A stretch of 13,265 nucleotides of DNA from Chloroflexia bacterium (GTDB taxonomy: Bacteria; Chloroflexota; Chloroflexia; Thermomicrobiales; UBA6265). The position numbers and the translations under genes are program-made. Below are positions 13,265-13,265 of the stretch, piece after piece. The stretch lies in NCBI GenBank assembly GCA_013698495.1, contig JACCUV010000058.1:1-13265 (forward strand). Direction: 5' to 3'. Positions within the stretch are counted from its first letter, which is position 1. Each line of letters opens with the position of its first letter. The notes beneath the pieces are model-generated. The model saw only the letters and a program-made list of their open reading frames with translations. It was not told where the DNA came from and ran no database searches.

Positions 13265-13265
13265 C

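Overview
The window is high-GC bacterial DNA. Most of it is the distal part of a ribosomal-protein superoperon on the minus strand. Read in transcription order, from the right edge leftward, it is rplO (cut by the edge), secY, an inserted IS110/IS1111-type element, adk, map, rpmJ, rpsM, rpsK, rpoA, rplQ, truA, rplM, rpsI. The rplQ-truA-rplM-rpsI order, a zinc-LID adenylate kinase and frequent GTG/TTG starts suggest a high-GC, Gram-positive-like lineage. Thermomicrobia/Chloroflexota is my best guess, from overall protein character only.

The left 3.1 kb runs on the plus strand towards the ribosomal cluster. It holds the C-terminal part of a histidine phosphatase, a metallo-beta-lactamase-fold hydrolase, an S58/DmpA-family (P1) peptidase overlapping it, and an unrecognised 292-residue protein. 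The first three are closely packed and look like one operon of small hydrolases. Positions 3135-3657 lie between the two convergent blocks. They contain a decayed left end of a relative of the IS element, GC-rich inverted repeats, and the likely terminator of the ribosomal operon.

The main point of interest is the element between secY and adk (about 9879-11371). It encodes a complete DEDD-type transposase with a C-terminal serine motif. It has short subterminal inverted repeats and a 6-bp direct repeat at its edges. Its 3' noncoding end can fold into a long structured RNA closed by an 18-bp perfect stem that starts beside the transposase stop codon. This RNA region holds an 11-nt stretch perfectly complementary to the DNA just outside the right end, plus short segments identical to the two element ends. 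That is the architecture expected of a guide (bridge/seeker) RNA of IS110/IS1111 elements. The element sits at the foot of a 61-nt palindrome, which looks like its target. A consensus -35 box stranded at the right end fits a promoter assembled in the circular intermediate.

Two genes often found in this cluster, infA (near map/rpmJ) and rpsD (between rpsK and rpoA), are absent from the positions where they are usually found. Short noncoding gaps occupy those places. Start codons were corrected for rpoA (TTG), adk (GTG), rplM (GTG), rpsK (ATG) and rpmJ (ATG) from Shine-Dalgarno placement and family alignment.
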